64,000 nucleotides of DNA. It comes from Okapia johnstoni. Taxonomy: Eukaryota; Chordata; Mammalia; Artiodactyla; Giraffidae. How positions within the stretch are numbered: the first letter of the stretch is position 1; every line of letters begins with the position of its first letter. The translations under genes and the position numbers were made by a program. Under the pieces are notes generated by a model. The model saw only the letters and a list, made by a program, of their open reading frames with translations. It was not told where the DNA came from and ran no database searches. This document shows positions 1 through 9,558 of this stretch, piece by piece. The stretch is from contig CM044322.1 in assembly GCA_024291935.2 (NCBI GenBank), positions 25,729,405 through 25,793,404 of the forward strand, read 5' to 3'.

Positions 1-81
1 AAGCTTCCTGACCCAGGGATCAAACCCAAGTCTCCTGCATTACAAGTAGATTCTTTACCATCTGAACCATTAGGGAAGCCC
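1..81 (-). mobile_element. Bov-tA SINE, cut by window edge
   Basis: This is the antisense tRNA-like head of a Bov-tA SINE. It reads from the reverse of the B-box region (GGGATCAAACCC) to the reverse of the usual start, ending in AGGGAAGCCC. The Bov-A tail half lies outside the window. The window begins with AAGCTT (HindIII). Tail and target-site duplication cannot be judged. Confidence 0.88.
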
Positions 82-83
82 AT

Positions 84-150
84 GTGTATATATATGTGTG
101 TTAGTATTGATATATATGTTTTATAATATATATATATTAGTATTAATACA
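84..150. repeat. AT/TA-rich low-complexity tract
   Basis: Alternating TA and TG dinucleotides with short runs such as ATATATATATAT follow directly after the SINE head. No gene signal is seen. Confidence 0.6.
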
Positions 151-159
151 GGTACATAG

Positions 160-1456
160 TGTAGTCTGTATAGAATTGATGGTCACTCTTAAGTGAGGTT
201 TATACTTTAGGAAGAATATGTTTGGTTGTATATTTGCTGCCCAACAAGTAAGCCCATGCCCACCACAAGGCAAAATTATGAAGGTTCCTTCACCCTGTGG
301 TTGTACTCAGGTTTCTAGGACCTCGGTGATATGAATGATTACTCCAGTTCATAATGGATTACCTGTAAATGAACTTCAGACTGTCTTCTTCCTAATGCAT
401 TCTACTGCAATGAACTGCAGCTCAAGATCTTCAGAATGGCTTTCTGTCAAGATGGCCATTGGCAACAGCCCTGCTCGGTGGATTCAGTAAGCATTTGGCT
501 GGCTTCCTTGACCTGAAATCTATCAAGTTTGAACAAGGGTTCTGGCAAAGTTATAGCTATATTCTATGTAACTCTCACATTCTGATTTATGTCAAGTCTA
601 AAATACCCTATATGATAGCTTATCTTAATTAAAGACTGTGGGGAGGAATGAACTCATTCAGCAAGATGAAGTTAGCACATTCTCTGCTCTTAATTTCCTA
701 ATATTCCATGACTCTTCAAGGTGCTAACTCAGGAGTTTAGGTTAATAAATGAGCTCAGAAAGGTCCATGCCTTCCGTCAAGGAAACTCATACCAATGACT
801 TAGATTCTTATAGACATTCTGCAGGACACACCCTACAAATTAAAATGTTTTTTTCCTAACCAGAAACCATAATTCTTTCTAGAGGGTCACTGCAATTTCT
901 GGACATAAAAAAGTATTGGAGTGACATGAAAGAGATAGATACATTCAATCAGCTCAAGCAAGACTTCAGTACAAACAATTCATTATTATTGAGCTCAAAT
1001 TGAACTCCACACAGATCTCTTCTAAATTCTGCAAAGCCTTTAATTTGTTACCTTTATATGCCAACATTTCTTCCTTCTGGACAGGGGCAGAACTACTGGA
1101 GCCAGACACAAATCATCTCTTTTCTCTTCCACGAAGAAGCCAGAATAGTTTCAGGAAATACCTAAATATCTAGGTCTCTGTCGATACTTGGAATTCATGA
1201 TGTCTTTTATTCTCCCTTCGAATTCAAGGAGGGATAGTGTCATACAGTTTTATGATCTTTCAGCAAAGCTCTAGAAAATTGGATTTTAAGTTATAAACAG
1301 AACAGAGAGGATGCTCACCTCCTAAGAATAGAATGTTAAATCCCATCAGCATTTCTGAAAAATGAGGCCCCTTACAGCCCTCCTTGGTCTCTGGGCTCTG
1401 TTCATGCTAAAGAGGGAGAGCTTCAGCCACAGAAACATTCCAACCGTGCAGTCGTG
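160..1456. other. Unassigned non-coding sequence
   Basis: About 1.3 kb in which I recognise no repeat family, RNA gene or open frame of note. All six frames are broken often. It may hold decayed elements too old to see by eye. Confidence 0.5.
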
Positions 1457-1670
1457 TTTGTCGTCGTTGTTCAGTCACTCAGTCACGTCTGACTCTTTGC
1501 AACCCCATGGACTATAGCCTGCCAGGCTCCTCTGTCCATGGGATTTCCCAGGCAAGAATACTGGAGTCGGTTGCCATTTCCTCGTCCAGGGGATCCTCCC
1601 GACCCAGGGATAAACCCACGTCTCCTGCATTGACAGGTGGATTCTTTACCATTGAGCCACGAGAGAAGCC
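1457..1670 (-). mobile_element. Bov-tA SINE
   Basis: A near full-length antisense copy. The Bov-A half starts at the TTCAGTCACTCAGTCACGTC stretch, and the tRNA-like head ends at GAGCCACGAGAGAAGCC. The B-box region reads GGGATAAACCCACG in antisense and has drifted from the GGTTCGATCCC type. No clear target-site duplication is visible. Confidence 0.9.
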
Positions 1671-1682
1671 GTAGTTAAAAAT

Positions 1683-1865
1683 ACTGCATTGTATATTTGA
1701 AAATTGCTCAGAGAGTAGAATTTAAAAATTCTCATTACAAGTGAAGTCTGTAACTTTGTGAGGTGAGGTTGTTAACTAAGATTATTGTGATAATATTCTG
1801 CAACACATACATATACCAAATCATCGTGTTGTATACCTTAAACTTACACAGAGTTATATGTCAAT
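1683..1865 (+). mobile_element. Old L1 3' end fragment
   Basis: The text around GAGGTTGTTAACTAAGATTATTGTG and the closing ATATGTCAAT resemble the 3' UTR of older mammalian L1 (L1MB/L1ME type) in sense orientation. A Bov-A unit interrupts it right after ATGTCAAT. The family name is from memory. Confidence 0.55.
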
Positions 1866-1868
1866 GTC

Positions 1869-1995
1869 TTTGTGCTCAGTCACTAGTTTGCGTCTGACTC
1901 TTTTGCCACCCCATGGACTGTAGCCTGCCAGACTCCTCTGCCCATGGGGTTTTCCAGGCAAGAATACTGGAGTGGATTGTCCTTTCTTCCTCCAG
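1869..1995 (-). mobile_element. Bov-A unit, truncated SINE
   Basis: Only the Bov-A half is present in antisense (GCTCAGTCACTAG to TTCTTCCTCCAG). The tRNA-like head is missing, so this is a truncated Bov-tA or a Bov-A monomer. Confidence 0.85.
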
Positions 1996-2066
1996 TTGCA
2001 GTCACGTTCTTGCTCCCTTTTCTCTTGTTCTGGTCAAGTAGAAAGTGGTTAATCAGTCAAGTCAGC

Positions 2067-2210
2067 AATGCCTGGGTTCAAAGTCTTCCTTAGCTGCAAG
2101 TTAGCTCTAGGACGCTCAGCAAGCCTCTTCACTTTTCTGAAACCTCAGTTTACTCATTACTTAAAAGAGGAGTATGATCTCTTTCCACAGGGTTAAGAAG
2201 TGACTTAGAA
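2067..2210 (+). mobile_element. MIR SINE
   Basis: The order 'GCCTGGGTTCAAAGTC', then a region like 'CTTCACTTTTCTGAAACCTC', then 'CAGTTTACTCATTAC' follows the MIR core in sense orientation. It is diverged and lacks a clear 3' tail. Confidence 0.6.
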
Positions 2211-2214
2211 CAGC

Positions 2215-2535
2215 AGCCTCCAGTCTTGTTGGCACCAGGGACCAGTTTCATGGAAGACAAGTTTTCCTTGGATTGAGGGCAGGGAAGAGTATGGTTTCGG
2301 GATGATTCAAGCACATTTGCATTTATGTATTTATTATTTTTAATATTTTATTTTTATTTTTTTAAATAAATTTATTTATTTTAGCTGGGGACTAATCACT
2401 TTACAATATTGTAGTGGTTTTTGCCATACATTGACATGAATGATTCAAGAACATTTACATTTATAGTGAACTTTATTTCTGTTATTATTACATCAGCTCT
2501 ACCTCATATCATCAGGCATTAGATCTCAAAGTCTG
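2215..2535 (-). mobile_element. hAT-type DNA transposon fragment, split by L1
   Basis: Segments 2215-2326 and 2440-2535 match a known mammalian DNA transposon whose end reads 'GGCACCAGGGACCAGTTTCATGGAAGAC', then 'GGTTTCGGGATGATTCAAGC', and later 'ATCATCAGGCATTAGAT'. I recall it as a hAT family element but will not name the subfamily. A short L1 sits between the two parts, with a long target-site duplication. Strand is arbitrary. Confidence 0.55.
2327..2439 (-). mobile_element. Short L1 3' end inside the hAT element
   Basis: A poly(T)-rich stretch is followed by 'ACTTTACAATATTGTAGTGG' and 'TTTTTGCCATACATTGACATG', which is the antisense 3' end of ruminant L1. It is flanked by a 25-bp direct repeat (2302-2326 and 2440-2464, 23/25 identical). 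This supports a real, strongly 5'-truncated insertion. Confidence 0.75.
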
Positions 2536-2650
2536 CAGCCCCCTGGCTTCTATGGTATTCAATGGAGGGCACAGTCTCTGACAAGCAGAATGAGTTCACT
2601 AAAGGGTGGTGCCTTTCCCTTTCCAAGATTAATAGAGCTAATAGTAGTAG

Positions 2651-2850
2651 CTTTCCTGGTGGCTCAGCGGTAGAGAATCTGCCTGCCAATACAGGAGACC
2701 TGGGTTTGACCCCTGGGTCAGCAAGATCCCCTGGAGAAGGAAATGACAACCCACTCCAGCACTCTTGCCTGGGAAATGCCACGGGAAGAGGAGCCTGGTG
2801 GGCTACAGTTCCTGGGGTCACAAAAGGGTCAGATTAAACAGCAACAACAG
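2651..2850 (+). mobile_element. Bov-tA SINE
   Basis: A full-length sense copy from GCTTTCCTGGTGGCTCAG to a short (CAACAA)-type tail. The B box reads GGGTTTGACCCC. The open frames crossing it on both strands are typical SINE artefacts. Confidence 0.92.
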
Positions 2851-2924
2851 TAACGGAAATGGTGCTGCAACCATGGAAACAACGACTGTCTGCATTTGGG
2901 GGACTACTGGGTACCGGTCGTCAG

Positions 2925-3112
2925 GCTTAGAGCTTTATCTCCTATAATCCTCACCACAGGCACCTATAGGGGAAGTAGTATCATCAGCACCATCATTTCT
3001 ATTTTTCAAATGGGAACACTGAGGCTTGGAGGAGTGAACTGATTTCCCCAGTTCTCGCAGCTAACAGAGCAACAAGACACAGGTCTATTTCACTTGGAGT
3101 AAAAGCCAAGTT
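2925..3112 (-). mobile_element. MIR SINE
   Basis: Antisense MIR order is visible: a variant of 'ATTTTTCAAATGGGAACACTGAGGC', then a degraded 'CCCCAGTTCTCGCAGCTAACAG'. The match is diverged, as expected for MIR. Confidence 0.6.
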
Positions 3113-3149
3113 CCTTGTGATGCCCACAGGGACCTCCTTGATTTGATCC

Positions 3150-3545
3150 TGTCTCTCTGGTTTTCTGTCTTTCTTGTTTCCCCATCAGTCTCCTGATCAC
3201 TCAGTTCCAGCCTTACTCATGTGGCCATTTCCCAGAATCCACATCGCTCCTGCATGGGCCATCCCCTCTGTCTGGAACATTTTCCCCCAGTGACCACAAG
3301 ACTAACTTCAAGAATGTGCCCAAATGTTATCTTCTCAAAGAAACTTACTGTGACTCCCCTATTTAAGGTTCTACCACCACCTTTGCCCTGGGACCTCGCA
3401 AACGTCTTTGCCCTGGCCAACTGTTTTTCCCTTTCACTCTTATCACCTTCTAACCTACATAGAATTAACTTATTTACGTGTTTTCTGTGTATGTGTTGGG
3501 CTTTACTAAATGAGAGCTTCTCCCAGTGCAGAAACTTTTGATTTG
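3150..3545 (+). mobile_element. L2 LINE 3' part
   Basis: Text resembles the sense 3' region of L2: a form of 'CCATCCCCTCTGTCTGGAACATTTTC', then a 'CTTCTCAAAGAAACTTACTGTGACTCC' passage, then 'TTTACTAAATGAGAGCTTC'. The 106-aa frame here is a by-product of the pyrimidine-rich strand. Confidence 0.65.
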
Positions 3546-3747
3546 TTCATACATTCCCTACACCTGACCTATTGCAACCTGTGAAGATATATGGAAAGAA
3601 CAAATTAGCCCATGAACGACCAGGCTCTCAAGGTCTTAAGTACACCAGCTACCTCCACGCACAGCTAGTGTCGACATCTTTTATTCATGATGTAACATTT
3701 GTCATTACAGAAGTCCAGGCAGCAAGGAGTTGCTTGCTGCCTCCAGC

Positions 3748-3962
3748 TTCCCTGGTGGCTCAGATGGTAAAGAATTCACCCGCAATGTGGGAGACCTGGG
3801 TTCCATCCCTGGGTTCAATCCCTGGGAGGAGGGCATGGCAACCCACTCCGGTATTCTTGCCTGGAGAATCCCCATGGACAGAGGAGCCTGGCAGGCTACA
3901 GTCCATGGGGTCGCAAAGAGTCAGACATGACTGTGCGACTAAGCACAGACAGCACAGCGCAT
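3748..3962 (+). mobile_element. Bov-tA SINE with duplicated B box
   Basis: A sense copy ending in a CACAGCACAG tail. The 8-bp repeat CCTCCAGC flanks it (3740-3747 and 3963-3970). The B-box segment is tandemly duplicated: GGGTTCCATCCCT at 3798-3810 and GGGTTCAATCCCT at 3811-3823. Confidence 0.92.
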
Positions 3963-3970
3963 CCTCCAGC

Positions 3971-4295
3971 ATCACAGAGATTATATGAGAGGTGGAATGA
4001 TCACTATTCTTCAGGGCTTATGATTGGGTTGGGGAGATAAGACACACAATTCAAGCAGAGGATAACACAGTCTATTCACTTGTGAATTGTTTAAGGCAGA
4101 CACTAGGTCCTACGGGAATCCACATCAGGGTACTGAGCACAAGCAAGCCTCATTGGGAACCAACTTCATGGAAGAGATAGGAATACAGCTGGGTCTCTAA
4201 GGAATTGGAATTGATGGAATGGATGTAAAAGCCCATTCCTGAGTGAGGAACTATCTGGACCAAGCCATAGAGGCTGGAACGGGCAGATGTGTCGG
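3971..4295. other. Mostly unassigned, possible L2 remnant
   Basis: No gene is seen. Around 4150-4240, the text 'AACTTCATGGAAGAGATAGG' and 'CAGCTGGGTCTCTAAGGAATTGG' resembles antisense L2, but too weakly for a firm call. Confidence 0.35.
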
Positions 4296-4425
4296 ATGCC
4301 CTAGAGCCCGTGCTCTGCAACAAGAGAAGCCACTGCAATGAGAAACCTGTTCACCACAACTAGAGAAAGATTGCTCAGTAACAAAGACCCGGGACAGCCA
4401 AAATAAATTAATAAATAAAATTAAA
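4296..4425 (+). mobile_element. CHR-2-type SINE, 3' part
   Basis: The stretch from 'GAGCCCGTGCTCTGCAACAA' through 'GAAGCCACTGCAATGAG' to a tail of 'AAATAAATTAATAAATAAAA' is the 3' half of a cetartiodactyl CHR SINE. The tRNA-like head is missing. A longer copy lies at 42404-42724. Confidence 0.75.
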
Positions 4426-4499
4426 GATAGGCCCGTACACCTGAATTAGGTGATGATATTGAAAGGTGGGTGCAAACAGAAACTCTAGCCTCCAGCATC

Positions 4500-4622
4500 C
4501 ACTTGGCACTGGCTATGGTGCTAGACAATTTCTCATTTAATTCTCAGAGTATCCATTGGAGATGGGCTTTTTTTTGATCCATTTCACAAATGATGAAATC
4601 AGTTAACTTGTCCAAGACCAAA
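4500..4622 (-). mobile_element. MIR SINE
   Basis: 'CATTTCACAAATGATGAAATC' and 'GTTAACTTGTCCAAGACCA' follow the antisense MIR core. The Bov-tA at 4623 inserted into its end. Confidence 0.6.
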
Positions 4623-4829
4623 GGGTTCCAAGGTGGCTCAGTGGTAAAGAATCTTCCTGCCAATACAGCAGACCCAGGATCAATCCCTGGGTCAGGAAGA
4701 TCCCCTGGAGTGGGAAATGGCAATCCACCCAGTATTCTTACCTGGGAAATCCCATGAATAGAAGAACCTGGAGGGCTACAGCCCATGGGTTTGCAGAGAA
4801 TCAGACACAGCTGAGCAACCGAGTGCACA
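4623..4829 (+). mobile_element. Bov-tA SINE
   Basis: A sense copy with a 12-bp target-site duplication: TCCAAGACCAAA (4611-4622) and TCCGAGACCAAA (4830-4841), 11/12 identical. It inserted into a MIR. The 198-aa antisense frame here is not a gene. Confidence 0.92.
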
Positions 4830-4841
4830 TCCGAGACCAAA

Positions 4842-5247
4842 CTGTTAAGGAATTGTGGAGGCAACATTTTTACTTGAGCACTGGGGATGTTCCAAGCCCC
4901 TGCTTGGCTAATGGAGATGGTGTGGGCAGATAACAGGGACACAAATGCTGGCATGAAGAATATGTCTCCCAGAGTCACTTTCATATCTCTCATCTTCAAC
5001 TCTGACTTTCTTATGAGCCTAGTAGGAAGGAGGAGCCAGCAGTGAGGAATAGGGAAGTAGTGTAGACAACTCTTTAACTTCCTAGAGGAACAACTTTTTT
5101 CTAGTAACGACTGAAAATGTGGTGGAACTGCCAAAAGCACATGAAATCAGCTATGTAAATTGCAAAACGTTAAATCACAGTTCAATTCTTCAGCAGTGAA
5201 AAATTACAATTTTTTTCACCAGTATGGAAAAGCAAAGTGAGGAGTTC
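4842..5247. other. Unassigned non-coding sequence
   Basis: No family is recognised. The frame on the minus strand is part of the same 198-aa chance ORF that continues through the neighbouring SINE. Confidence 0.45.
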
Positions 5248-5841
5248 TCTGTTGTTGTTGTTCACCCACTAAGTTGGGTCTGACTCTTTGTGACCCCATG
5301 GACTGCAGCATCCCAAGTTTCATTGTCCTTCACGTTTGCTCAAACTTATGTCCATTGAGTCGGTGATGCCATCCAACCATCTCATCCTCTGTCACTCTCT
5401 TCCCCTCCTGCCCTCAATCTTTCCCAGCATCAAGGTCTCTTCCTGTGAGTCAACTCTTTGCCTCATGTGGTCAAAATATTGGAGCTTTAATTTCAGCATC
5501 AGTCCTTCCAATGACTATTAGTGTTGATTTCCTTTAGGATTGACTGATTTAATCTCCTTGATGTCCAAGGGATTCTCAAGAGTGTTCTCCAGCACCACAA
5601 TTTGCAAGCATCAATTTTCTGGTGTCCAGCCTTCTTTGTGCCCCAACTCTCACATCCATATATAACTACTGGGAAAACCATAGCTTTGACTATATGGATC
5701 TAAGTTTGTCATGGCTTTCCTGCCAAGGAGCAAGTGTCTGGTAATTTCTTGGCTGCAATCACTGTCCGCAGTGATTTTGGAGCCCAAGAAAATAAAATCT
5801 GTCACTGCTTCCACTTTTCCCCCTTCTATTTGCCATGGAAC
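5248..5841 (-). mobile_element. BovB LINE (RTE), 3' end
   Basis: Antisense BovB starting at a (GTTGTT) tail with the shared Bov-A-like end, then 'CATTGAGTCGGTGATGCCATC', and running to 'TCTATTTGCCATGG'. It is 5'-truncated and covers only the C-terminal part of the ORF and the 3' UTR. BovB is a ruminant RTE-clade LINE thought to have arrived by horizontal transfer from reptiles (established knowledge). Confidence 0.9.
5499..5681 (-). pseudogene. BovB ORF remnant, C-terminal part
   Basis: A 60-codon open piece holds the conserved C-terminal block of the BovB polyprotein: MVFPVVIYGCESW, then LWCWRTLLRIPWTSRR. This lies downstream of the reverse transcriptase palm. Frameshifts or stops occur on both sides, and the reverse transcriptase itself is missing. 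It cannot be functional. Confidence 0.85.
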
Positions 5842-6204
5842 TCTCTAGTGTAACTCAGTGGGTGGTGGCCCTTTAATTCCACCCATCGTCCAGGCTAAAT
5901 TTAGTTCACCAGGTTCATGAATGTGTCTGCTCCTGGTAACACCTGCAAAAATTTTCCTCTTGGTATTGAGATGTACAGGGTTCCTACGGGGGCATGGAGC
6001 ATGCTCTCCTTTGGTTCTTTGTCGCATTGTTGTGATTGGTTGTGGTGTCCTTCTTGGTAATTATCTGCATATGTATGTGCATGTAGAGGTGGATGTGCAC
6101 ATACACATGTATATGCACACTCAGACACATGTGTGCACATACACACAAACAATAAGTCTCTCTCTCTCTATTCTCCCTTAACCTCACAACACTCCTCCTA
6201 CAGA
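5842..6204. other. Unassigned, with a CA/TG-rich tract
   Basis: 5842-6060 has no recognised family. About 6065-6150 alternates purine and pyrimidine (TGTGCACATACACATG type), an imperfect microsatellite. The 60-86 aa frames here are low-complexity shadows. Confidence 0.5.
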
Positions 6205-6685
6205 CCTATTTACTTATTTTATTTTTTTACTGAAGTATAGTTTATTTACAATGTTATGCCAAAGCTGGTTTCTTTTCTGTTATATATATATATTTTATTG
6301 GAGTATAATTGCTTTACAATGTTGTGTTAGTTTCTGCTGTACAATGAAGTGAATCAGCTGTATGTATATACATATGAATACATGTATATATCCCCCCTCT
6401 TGGACCTCCCTCCCATCCCTCCCCCCATCCCACCCCTCTAGGTCATCATAGAGCACTGAGCTGGGCTTCCTGTGCTTTATAGCAGGCTCCCACTAACTAC
6501 CTATTTTACACATGGTAGTGTATATATGTCAATTCTAATCTCCCAATTTGTCCCACTCTGCCCTTCTCAGTGTGCACATATCTGTTCTCTTCATCTGCAT
6601 CTCTGTTCCTGCCCTGGAAATAGGTTCATCTGTACTGTCTTTCTAGATTCCGCATGTAAGGGTTAATATATGATATTTGTTTTCC
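6205..6685 (-). mobile_element. L1 3' ends, one next to another
   Basis: A decayed antisense L1 end at about 6220-6275 (ACTGAAGTATAGTTTATTTA) is followed by a better one from about 6290 (ATTGGAGTATAATTGCTTTA, later GGTCATCATAGAGCACTGAG). This looks like a ruminant L1 inserted into the end of an older L1. The 64-aa frame at 6472-6666 lies wholly inside it. Confidence 0.8.
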
Positions 6686-6871
6686 CCAATGCTGGTTTTT
6701 ATCAAAGCATAATTTACTTAAAATGCACAGCTCTCAGTGTATAATTCAATGAGCTCTGAACATGTATACACTGAGTCCACTCCCCCAGTCAAAATCTAGA
6801 CCATGTCTATCTTCCCACAAAGTTCCGTCATGCCCTTTCCCAATCAATACTCACCATCTACCCCTCCACAG

Positions 6872-7201
6872 GACTTCCCTGGTAGCTCAGCTGGTAAAGA
6901 GTCTGCCTGCAATGCAGGAGACCCTGAGTCAGGAAGTTCTCCTGGAGAAGGGATGGTCTACCCACTCCAGTATTCTTGGGCTTCCCAGGTGGCTGAGACA
7001 GTAAAGAATCCACCTGCAATGCAGGAGACCTGGGTTTGATGGGTTTGATCCCTGAGTCAGAAAGATTCCCTGGAGGAGGAAATAGCAACCCACTCCAGTA
7101 TTCTTGCCTGGAGAATCCCATGGACAGAGGAGCCTGGCGACCATCCATAGAGTTGCAAAGAGTCAGACAGGACTGAAGTGAGTTAGCATGCATGCATAGC
7201 T
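6872..7201 (+). mobile_element. Double-headed Bov-tA SINE
   Basis: Two tRNA-like heads lie in tandem. The first unit runs 6872-6977 and breaks off at CCAGTATTCTTGG; the second starts at GGCTTCCCAGGTGGC and is complete. One 8-bp duplication, CTCCACAG (6864-6871 and 7202-7209), brackets both, so they appear to have inserted as one unit. The second B box carries a 9-bp tandem duplication, GGGTTTGAT (7032-7040, 7041-7049). Confidence 0.88.
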
Positions 7202-7366
7202 CTCCACAGAACCAACTTCTCTTCTAGCTTCTATCATCACAGATTTTGTTATTATAAAAATTCATTTAAAAGTAACAGTGTATTCACTTTTTTGTGCTCC
7301 CTTTTTCACTTGGCAAAATATTTTTTGAGATTCATTCATATTGCTCCTCTTATCCAGAGTTCACTA

Positions 7367-7752
7367 GTATGGACTGAAATGTCTCCCCAAAATTCATATG
7401 TTGAAGCCCTAACCCCCAAATATGATGATATTTGCAGATAGGGCCTTAGGGAGGTGATTAGAGTTAGATGAGGTCATAAGGGTGGGGACCTCAGGTTGGG
7501 ATTAGTGCCTTTATAAGAAGAGACACCAGGAAGCTTGCTCTCTCTCTGCATACTTGCACAAGGAAAGGCTCTTTGAGGACAGTGAGCAAGCCAGGAAAAG
7601 AGCACTCACCTAAATCCTTCCCTACCTACAGCCTGATCTGAGACTTCCAGCCTTCAGAACTATGAGAAAATAGGCATCTGCTGTTAAAGCTGGCTTCAAC
7701 AGCCACAACAGGGGCTGCTGTATTGTTATGGCAGCCTGGGTAGAGTAATGCA
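7367..7752 (+). mobile_element. MLT1 solo LTR (ERVL-MaLR)
   Basis: The sense LTR is easily recognised: 'AAAATTCATATGTTGAAGCC', 'GGTGATTAGAGTTAGATGAGG', 'TTTATAAGAAGAGACACCAG', 'GACTTCCAGCCTTCAGAACT' and a closing 'TGTTATGGCAGCC'. No internal retroviral sequence is attached, so it is a solo LTR. It lies inside an old L1. Confidence 0.85.
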
Positions 7753-7890
7753 TTTGTTCTTTTTAATTCCATTTCATTCCATTGCAGGAACCTACTGCAA
7801 TCTGTTTATCCACTCTCATGTTCATAGGCATTTGTGTTATTTCCAGTTTGGGCTGTCACAAATCAAACTACTGTGAACACCCTTGACTGC

Positions 7891-8132
7891 TTGATTTTTC
7901 CTCTCTGTTCCCTCCCATGTTGCCCCTTCTCTGACTGGTTGAGAATTTGTGTTTAAAGTTGCCTGGAGCCCGCTGACATATTCACAAGGATGTCTTAGAA
8001 GGATGCTCAGGCCCAGGGATACTTATCACCAGATGTACTCTTCTGCGCCACCCCACTCCTACTGCCCACCCATCAAAGATTTTAGCTGCATTTCATGAAA
8101 ATCTCTCCCCAGCCATTCAAGTCTGCCTTTCT
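7891..8132. other. Unassigned non-coding sequence
   Basis: No feature is recognised between the old L1 and the Bov-tA. Confidence 0.4.
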
Positions 8133-8146
8133 AGAGAGAAGGGAAT

Positions 8147-8356
8147 TTGCTGTTGTTTTTTAGTGGCTAAATCATGTTTGACTCTTATGCAACCCCATGG
8201 ACTGTAGTCCATCAGGCTCCTCTGTCCATGGGATTCTCCAGGCAAGAGAATGGATTGCCATTTCCTTCTCCAGGGGATCTTCCCAACTCAGGGATCAAAT
8301 CCACATCTCCTGCATTGGCAGGTGGATTCTTTACCACTGAGCCACCAGGGAAGCCC
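8147..8356 (-). mobile_element. Bov-tA SINE
   Basis: A complete antisense copy. Its 14-bp target-site duplication is AGAGAGAAGGGAAT (8133-8146) and AGAGAGAGGGGAAT (8357-8370), 13/14 identical. Confidence 0.93.
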
Positions 8357-8370
8357 AGAGAGAGGGGAAT

Positions 8371-9360
8371 AGAGAGAACAAAATGAGAAGGGGGAAAGCC
8401 AGGAAGGGAAGCGGTCAAAGCACAAACTCCGCACCCCACCATCCCTCCAGGGCCTGGAGCCTGTCAATAGGGACTCACAGATATCTGCACTCCCGCAGTT
8501 TCACTACTGCTCTTCTTCTGGACTCAGCTAACTAGCCACATTCATTAAGGTTATGGTTGTTTATGGCCCTTAACGAGGGTCCACTGGGTAGAGTGCACTC
8601 TGACATTGTCTTATGGATATCAGAAGCAAAGACAAGGGCAAGAAGTGGGGCAGAGAAAAGGCAAAGAAGAGAGGAGGTGTGGTCAGCTAATATTTCAAAT
8701 GAGGGTGATATTTTTAGGCTATATTAAACAGTAAGGAATGTACAAGAGAAAATTGACCTATGTATAAATAGTGCTTTAAAGTGCTTTAAAATAAAAACAC
8801 AAAATAACATAAAACACCTAGCATTAGGTTCAAAATATTAAAATAGTTGATTCACAGGTAAATGCAAAGATACTCAGGCCTTCCACTGCTGGAGCTAAGA
8901 TTCTAGCCACAGTCTAACACAACCCACTCCTCAGCCTGCCCTTTGGGATACATAGCTTGTTCCACCAGAGGGGTAAATGTGCTCTCTGAGATACTCCCGT
9001 AACTCTGTGATCACACCTGGAAGGTTTTCTTATCTTGAGACATCCATGGCCAGATCAAAGAGGAAAGAGGCGTATGACAAACCTTTGGGACTTTCCTGGA
9101 CTCTGGCCATACCTCTGAAAAGCTCCCAGGGAAGTGAGACTTTGCAAGGTTTGCTTGAGAGGTGACCCAGGCCTCTTCTCAGAGGTCTTGTCTCAAAAAG
9201 AGTAAGCCTCTTTGAGAAAGAGCATCTGACTCTTGGCTGTTCTCCAAAGGAGCTCCCAGGACTGGGGGTCCATTTGGCAGAGAAACCAGGGTAAATTTGG
9301 GTTCCAAGAGTCAGTGGAGTTGACGAGAGTCAGCCGGTGCCATATTTTCACATCTTTGGT
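8371..9360. other. Unassigned non-coding sequence
   Basis: About 1 kb without a recognised element. An AT-rich patch at 8690-8860 holds two tandem copies of GTGCTTTAAA (8771-8790). No coding evidence is seen. Confidence 0.45.
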
Positions 9361-9558
9361 TGCCCCAACCAGTAACGCTGAAGAAGCTGAATTTGAATGG
9401 TTCTATGAAGACCTAAAAAATCTTTTAGAACTAACACCCAAAAGAGATGTCCTTTTCATTATACGGGACTGGAATGCAAAAGTAGGAAGTCAAGAAACAC
9501 CTGGAGTAACAGGCAAATTTGGCCTTGGAGTACAGAATGAAGCAAATAGAGTTAGCTA
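9361..9558 (+). pseudogene. BovB endonuclease-domain fragment
   Basis: In frame this encodes PTSNAEEAEFEWFYEDL, LLELTPKRDVLFII, DWNAKVGSQETPGVTG and FGLGVQNEA. That is the middle of the BovB apurinic-type endonuclease domain. The residue before the conserved DWNA is arginine where I expect glycine. Only about 66 codons remain, with neither the start of the domain nor the reverse transcriptase. It joins directly to a Bov-A unit, and the 151-aa frame across it (9233-9688) is a chimera of unique DNA, BovB and Bov-A. Confidence 0.88.

Larger units (their letters stand above)
6686..7890 (-). mobile_element. Old L1 (L1ME/L1MB type), split twice
   Basis: Three antisense pieces seem to belong to one old L1 3' region: 6686-6863, 7210-7366 and 7753-7890. 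Cues are 'AATTCAATGAGCTCTGAACATG', 'CACTTGGCAAAATATTTTTTGAGATTCATTC' and 'GTGTTATTTCCAGTTTGGGC'. A Bov-tA and an MLT1 LTR interrupt it. Confidence 0.6.

Noticed and set aside
4544..5140. 198-aa open frame on the minus strand
   Set aside because: It crosses MIR, Bov-tA and unassigned DNA. The most protein-like part is antisense SINE.
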